Made by a program: the position numbers and the translations under genes. Source: Mycobacterium persicum (GTDB taxonomy: Bacteria; Actinomycetota; Actinomycetes; Mycobacteriales; Mycobacteriaceae). From it: DNA of 46,559 nucleotides. Below are positions 43,336-46,559 of the stretch, piece by piece (position 1 is the stretch's first letter; each line of letters opens with the position of its first letter). The DNA lies in NCBI RefSeq assembly GCF_002086675.1, contig NZ_MVIF01000035.1:1-46559 (forward strand), written 5' to 3'. The notes under the pieces are model-generated. The model saw nothing but the letters and a program-made list of their open reading frames with translations. It ran no database searches and had not been told where the DNA came from.

Positions 43336-44430
43336 GTGCAATTCGGCGCGGTGCGACGGGGTCTGGCCGCTGCATCATTGGCGGCGCTGGTTGCGACGTG
43401 CACCGGTTGCGGCGCCGACCAGCCCCCCACAACGGCGACGCGATCAATGGTCACACCCACGACCCAAATCGCGGGCGCCGGGGTGCTGGGAAACTCTCGG
43501 AAACCCGACGAATCGTGTGCGCGGGAGGCGGCCGCGGCCGATCCCGGGCCGCCGACTCGACAAGCCCACAACGCTGCCGGCGTGAACCCGGACGTGGCGC
43601 AGGTTCCCGCCGATCCGCAACGCATCGTGGTGCTCTCCGGCGACCAGCTCGACGCGCTGTGTGCGCTGGGACTGCAGACACGGGTGGTCGGTGCCGCGTT
43701 GCCGGACGGCTCCTCGAGTCAGCCGTCCTATCTGGGCAAGACGGTGCACGACCTGCCCGGGGTGGGCACCCACAATTCCCCGGATCTGCGAGCTATCGCC
43801 GCGGCCCGGCCGGACTTGATTTTGGGCTCGGTGGCGGTGACACCGAACTTGTACCCGCAGCTGGCGGCTATCGCCCCGACCGTGTTCACGGCAGCGCCGG
43901 GCGCCGCGTGGGAGGACAACCTGCGCGGCGTCGGGGCTGCCACGGCCCGCAGCGCCGCGGTGGAATCGCTGCTCAGCGCGTTCACCCAGCGGGCGCGGGA
44001 GGTCGGGGCCAAGCATGACGCGACCCACTTCCAGGCGTCGATTGTCCAGCTGACCGCCAACACGATGCGGGTATACGGCGCCCGCAACTTTCCGGCCAAC
44101 GTGCTGAGCGCGGTAGGAGTGGACCGGCCGGCGGCGCAACGGTTCACCGACAAGGCTTACATCGAGATCGGCGCCACCGATGCCGACCTGGCCAGGGGGA
44201 CGGACTTCTCCGCTGCCGACGCCGACATCGTCTACGTCTCGTGTGCGTCGCCGAAGGCCACCGAACGCGCGTGGACCATCCTCGACAGTGACTCCTGGCG
44301 CAAGCTGTCCGCCAATCGCGACAACCGGGTCTTCGTCGTCAACGACGAGATATGGCAGACGGGCGAGGGCCTGGTGGCCGCCCGTGGCATCGTCGACGAC
44401 CTGCGCTGGATCAACGCACCGATCAACTGA
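43336..44430 (+). CDS. fecB: Periplasmic iron(III)/heme-binding lipoprotein FecB (Rv3044 ortholog)
   Basis: 364 aa from GTG 43336. Seen: signal peptide with TCTGC at the end (Cys25, lipidation candidate with an unusual Cys at -3), then QRIVVLSGDQLDALCALGLQTRVVGAAL, LPGVGTHNSPDLRAIAAARPDLILG, SADADIVYVSC and WRKLSANRDNRVFVVNDEIWQTGEG, the FecB/BtuF periplasmic-binding fold. Known: binds ferric siderophore or heme for ABC uptake; in mycobacteria it also affects intrinsic drug tolerance. Divergent from ctaD across 180 bp. No IdeR box is evident to me. Confidence 0.95.
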   Translation: MQFGAVRRGLAAASLAALVATCTGCGADQPPTTATRSMVTPTTQIAGAGVLGNSRKPDESCAREAAAADPGPPTRQAHNAAGVNPDVAQVPADPQRIVVLSGDQLDALCALGLQTRVVGAALPDGSSSQPSYLGKTVHDLPGVGTHNSPDLRAIAAARPDLILGSVAVTPNLYPQLAAIAPTVFTAAPGAAWEDNLRGVGAATARSAAVESLLSAFTQRAREVGAKHDATHFQASIVQLTANTMRVYGARNFPANVLSAVGVDRPAAQRFTDKAYIEIGATDADLARGTDFSAADADIVYVSCASPKATERAWTILDSDSWRKLSANRDNRVFVVNDEIWQTGEGLVAARGIVDDLRWINAPIN

Positions 44431-44480
44431 AGCTGCTCGCCCCTGGACGTGATCGCCGTCACCTAGTCCGAAAACCTTAA

Positions 44481-44490
44481 CTTAGCTAAG
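44481..44490. promoter_or_regulatory. 10-bp palindrome CTTAGCTAAG upstream of adhC
   Basis: Seen: CTTAGCTAAG at 44481-44490, 40 bp before the adhC ATG, in an AT-rich patch. It could be an operator. It is too short and too unlike the IdeR consensus to call an iron box. Confidence 0.3.
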
Positions 44491-44529
44491 CTTTTTACGG
44501 CCCCAGCTGGACCTTGATAAGGATGTCGT

Positions 44530-45570
44530 ATGAGCACTGTTTCCGCCTATGCCGCCTTCTCGGCGACCGAACCGCTGACCAAGACCACGATCGACCGGCG
44601 GGAGCCAGGCCCGCACGACGTGGTGATCGACATCAAGTTCGCCGGTATCTGCCACTCCGACATCCACACCGTCAAGGCCGAGTGGGGCCAGCCGAATTAC
44701 CCGGTGGTTCCTGGGCATGAGATCGCCGGCGTGGTGACCGAGGTGGGCTCCGAGGTGTCCAAATTCCAGGTGGGCGAGCGCGTCGGCGTGGGCTGCTTGG
44801 TCGACTCCTGCGGCCAGTGCAGCAGCTGCCTGGCCGGGCTCGAGCAGTACTGCAAGCCCGGAGCGACCTTCACCTATAACTCGATCGGCAAGGACGGCCA
44901 GTCCACACAGGGCGGGTACAGCGAGGCGATCGTCGTCGACGAAAACTTCGTGGTGCGCATCCCCGACGCGCTGCCATTGGACGCCGCGGCGCCACTGCTG
45001 TGCGCGGGTATCACGCTGTATTCGCCGCTACGGCACTGGAAGGCCGGCCGCGACACCCGGCTGGCCATTATCGGCCTGGGCGGACTCGGCCACATGGGCG
45101 TCAAACTGGGCGCCGCCATGGGCGCCGAGGTGACGGTGCTGTCGCAATCCCTGAAGAAGATGGAAGACGGGTTGCGGCTGGGCGCCGGACACTACTACGC
45201 CACTTCCGACCCCGACACCTTTCGCACGTTGCGTGGCAGCTTCGATCTGATCCTGAACACCGTCTCGGCGAACCTGAACCTCGGCGACTACCTGAACCTG
45301 CTCGACGTCGACGGCACCATGGTCGAGCTGGGCATCCCCGAACACCCCATGCCGGTGCCGGCATTTGCGCTGGCGCTGATGCGGCGCAGCCTCTCCGGAT
45401 CGAACATCGGTGGCATCACCGAGACCCAGGAGATGCTGAATTTCTGCGCCGAACACGGCGTCACGCCCGAGATCGAACTCATCGAACCGGATTACGTCAA
45501 CGAAGCCTACGAGCGCGTGCTGGCCAGCGACGTGCGCTACCGCTTCGTCATCGATATCTCACGCCTGTGA
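44530..45570 (+). CDS. adhC: NADP-dependent zinc alcohol dehydrogenase AdhC (Rv3045 ortholog)
   Basis: 346 aa. Seen: catalytic zinc ligands Cys41 (AGICHSD), His63 and Glu64 (GHE), structural zinc Cys94, Cys97, Cys100 and Cys108, and cofactor motif GLGGLG (182-187). Belongs to the cinnamyl-alcohol-dehydrogenase / YahK group, which reduces long or aromatic aldehydes with NADPH. A weak ribosome site (AAGGATG) precedes the ATG. Its 3' end overlaps the convergent DUF3349 gene by 12 bp. Known: M. tuberculosis AdhC prefers NADPH; proposed roles are in lipid metabolism and aldehyde detoxification. Confidence 0.95.
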   Translation: MSTVSAYAAFSATEPLTKTTIDRREPGPHDVVIDIKFAGICHSDIHTVKAEWGQPNYPVVPGHEIAGVVTEVGSEVSKFQVGERVGVGCLVDSCGQCSSCLAGLEQYCKPGATFTYNSIGKDGQSTQGGYSEAIVVDENFVVRIPDALPLDAAAPLLCAGITLYSPLRHWKAGRDTRLAIIGLGGLGHMGVKLGAAMGAEVTVLSQSLKKMEDGLRLGAGHYYATSDPDTFRTLRGSFDLILNTVSANLNLGDYLNLLDVDGTMVELGIPEHPMPVPAFALALMRRSLSGSNIGGITETQEMLNFCAEHGVTPEIELIEPDYVNEAYERVLASDVRYRFVIDISRL

Positions 45571-45951
45571 CGCAACCTCCTCCGCTGCCTGGGCGTTGTC
45601 ATCGCCGGGAACGACCTCGCTGACGTCGATGCCGGCCAGCGGCCAGCCCGCAGCGGCGAGCCTGCCGGCTACTCGTTGAATGTTCTCCGGCCCGGCGTCG
45701 TGGTGCGTCACGCCGGAGATGAATTCGGCGATCTCGTCACGGTTGATCACACCGTCGGCTGTGGCCGGCGATCCGTCGGCGGTGAGGTCGCGCACCACTT
45801 CCTTGACCTGCTCCTCGGTCAACGGCGTGCTGCGCAACAACGCCAGCAACGGCACCCGGTCGGGTCCCGGGACGCCGTTGGGGTAGCCGGTCTGCAGCCA
45901 CCGGATGACCGACCGCAGAAAATGAGGATGGGCATGCGAGGTTTTCGTCAC
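45559..45951 (-). CDS. DUF3349 protein (Rv3046c ortholog)
   Basis: 130 aa from GTG 45951. Seen: [30 protein letters not shown], then [17 protein letters not shown], then [37 protein letters not shown], the small helical DUF3349 domain common in mycobacteria. It is cytosolic and helical; solved members look like a DNA- or protein-binding bundle. Function unknown. Converges on adhC. Confidence 0.9.
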   Translation of the reverse strand: MTKTSHAHPHFLRSVIRWLQTGYPNGVPGPDRVPLLALLRSTPLTEEQVKEVVRDLTADGSPATADGVINRDEIAEFISGVTHHDAGPENIQRVAGRLAAAGWPLAGIDVSEVVPGDDNAQAAEEVASQA

Positions 45952-46121
45952 CCAAACAGTGTCACGGTAGGTGTATCACCGCGCCACCGTCAGGCGATGA
46001 CGTGTCGACAATTCATCCGCCGTTCACGGCCAGCACATGTCCGGCCTGAGAACTCCCAGTCGTCGTATCGCGCACTGTTGACCCGATGCCCGCAAGCCAT
46101 CCGTGATCGCGGCCCGCCGGT

Positions 46122-46559
46122 CTACATCAGCCCCGTTATCCCGGGCAAGCCCAACAGCGTTCCACCGGTGCCGCCGGTGCCGCCGGTACCGTTGCCACCA
46201 GCCCCAATTCCGGCGTCACCTCCGCCGCCGCCGTCACCGATCCACTGGGCGTTGCCGCCGCTACCGCCGTTCCCGCCCTTACCGGCGGCGTTCGAGTTCT
46301 GCCCGCCGACTCCGCCGGCGCCGCCGGTGCCGATCAGCGCCGCGGTGCCGCCGGCGCCGCCGTCGCCGGCGACCAAGCTGCCGACCCCGCCGTTGCCGCC
46401 GGCGCCGCCGTCGCCAATAAGCAGAGCACCGCGACCGCCGGCCCCGCCTATGCCGCCCGTGCCGTTGGAACCTAACGCGCCCTGCCCGCCGGCCCCACCG
46501 GCCCCGCAGTTTCCGAACCACCCGATGGCGGCGCCGGCGGCAACGGCGGGCTCGGCAGC
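46122..46559 (-). CDS. PE_PGRS-family protein, C-terminal fragment (runs off right edge)
   Basis: 145 codons and a stop, open to the window edge. Seen: dense GGAGG / GGxGG repeats on the minus strand (DGGAGGNGG, GGSGGNAQWIGDGGGGG, GTGGTGGTLLGLPG) with stop TAG at 46122-46124. The N-terminal PE domain is outside the window. Known: PE_PGRS proteins are secreted, surface-exposed, glycine-rich and hypervariable, and are expanded only in slow growers close to M. tuberculosis. It is species-diagnostic here. As I recall, M. tuberculosis has Rv3047c and nrdF2 at this position instead. Confidence 0.92.
   Translation of the reverse strand, partial: AAEPAVAAGAAIGWFGNCGAGGAGGQGALGSNGTGGIGGAGGRGALLIGDGGAGGNGGVGSLVAGDGGAGGTAALIGTGGAGGVGGQNSNAAGKGGNGGSGGNAQWIGDGGGGGDAGIGAGGNGTGGTGGTGGTLLGLPGITGLM

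Noticed and set aside
44474..44495. IdeR box upstream of adhC, after fecB
   Set aside because: Only a 10-bp palindrome; the flanks do not follow TTAGGTTAGSCTAACCTAA.
46103..46420. Plus-strand Arg-rich ORF over the PE_PGRS region
   Set aside because: Arg-rich antisense shadow of glycine-rich PGRS codons.

Overview
The window is high-GC mycobacterial chromosome. A partial PE_PGRS gene lies at the right edge. The gene order matches what I recall of the Mycobacterium tuberculosis stretch Rv3026c to Rv3046c (acyltransferase, GNAT, etfA/etfB, methyltransferase, GH57, glucosyltransferase, acetyltransferase, lipoprotein, echA17, Nudix, ABC ATPase, serB2, ctaD, fecB, adhC, DUF3349). PE_PGRS plus this order points to a slow-growing non-tuberculous Mycobacterium related to the M. 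tuberculosis / M. kansasii / M. marinum group. The species cannot be fixed from the sequence alone. Locus names are used only as ortholog labels, from memory.

Layout: 1-546 is a partial amidohydrolase. 601-2336 is a coupled acyltransferase pair (Rv3027c/Rv3026c-like, resembling OlsB/OlsA). 2467-5945 is an accessory TetR / Baeyer-Villiger monooxygenase / esterase block whose esterase looks frame-broken at its 5' end. 5998-7790 is etfB-etfA (electron transfer flavoprotein). 8062-11835 is the methylglucose lipopolysaccharide core (methyltransferase, GH57 branching enzyme, glucan synthase). 11832-21402 is a large accessory block: an SDR with an odd catalase-like partner, a secreted protease homologue that has lost catalytic His and Ser, STAS, SOUL, CsbD-like, and an overlapping mmpL-tspO-photolyase operon. 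21504-24286 holds a duplicated-domain DUF4333 lipoprotein, a metallo-beta-lactamase-fold enzyme with a divergent TetR, and a Ddn-like protein. 24430-32436 returns to the conserved scaffold (Rv3034c to Rv3041c orthologs).

The most striking region is 32471-40143. A seven-gene, fully overlapping or tightly packed operon orthologous to Rv0081-Rv0087 (ArsR regulator plus hydrogenase-4 / complex I-like subunits) sits between Rv3041c and serB2. As I recall, M. tuberculosis carries it elsewhere, in the Rv0080s. It is bracketed by two near-identical ~95-bp direct repeats, each folding into a very long hairpin, which suggests a cassette inserted by recombination at a repeated terminator-like element. 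The large subunit of this supposed hydrogenase lacks all four Cys ligands of a NiFe site, while the small subunit keeps its Fe-S cysteines. The complex is therefore probably not a hydrogenase.

The right end is serB2-ctaD (phosphoserine phosphatase and cytochrome aa3 subunit I), divergent fecB and adhC, a DUF3349 gene and the PE_PGRS end. No tRNA, rRNA, CRISPR array, transposase or phage gene was recognised.
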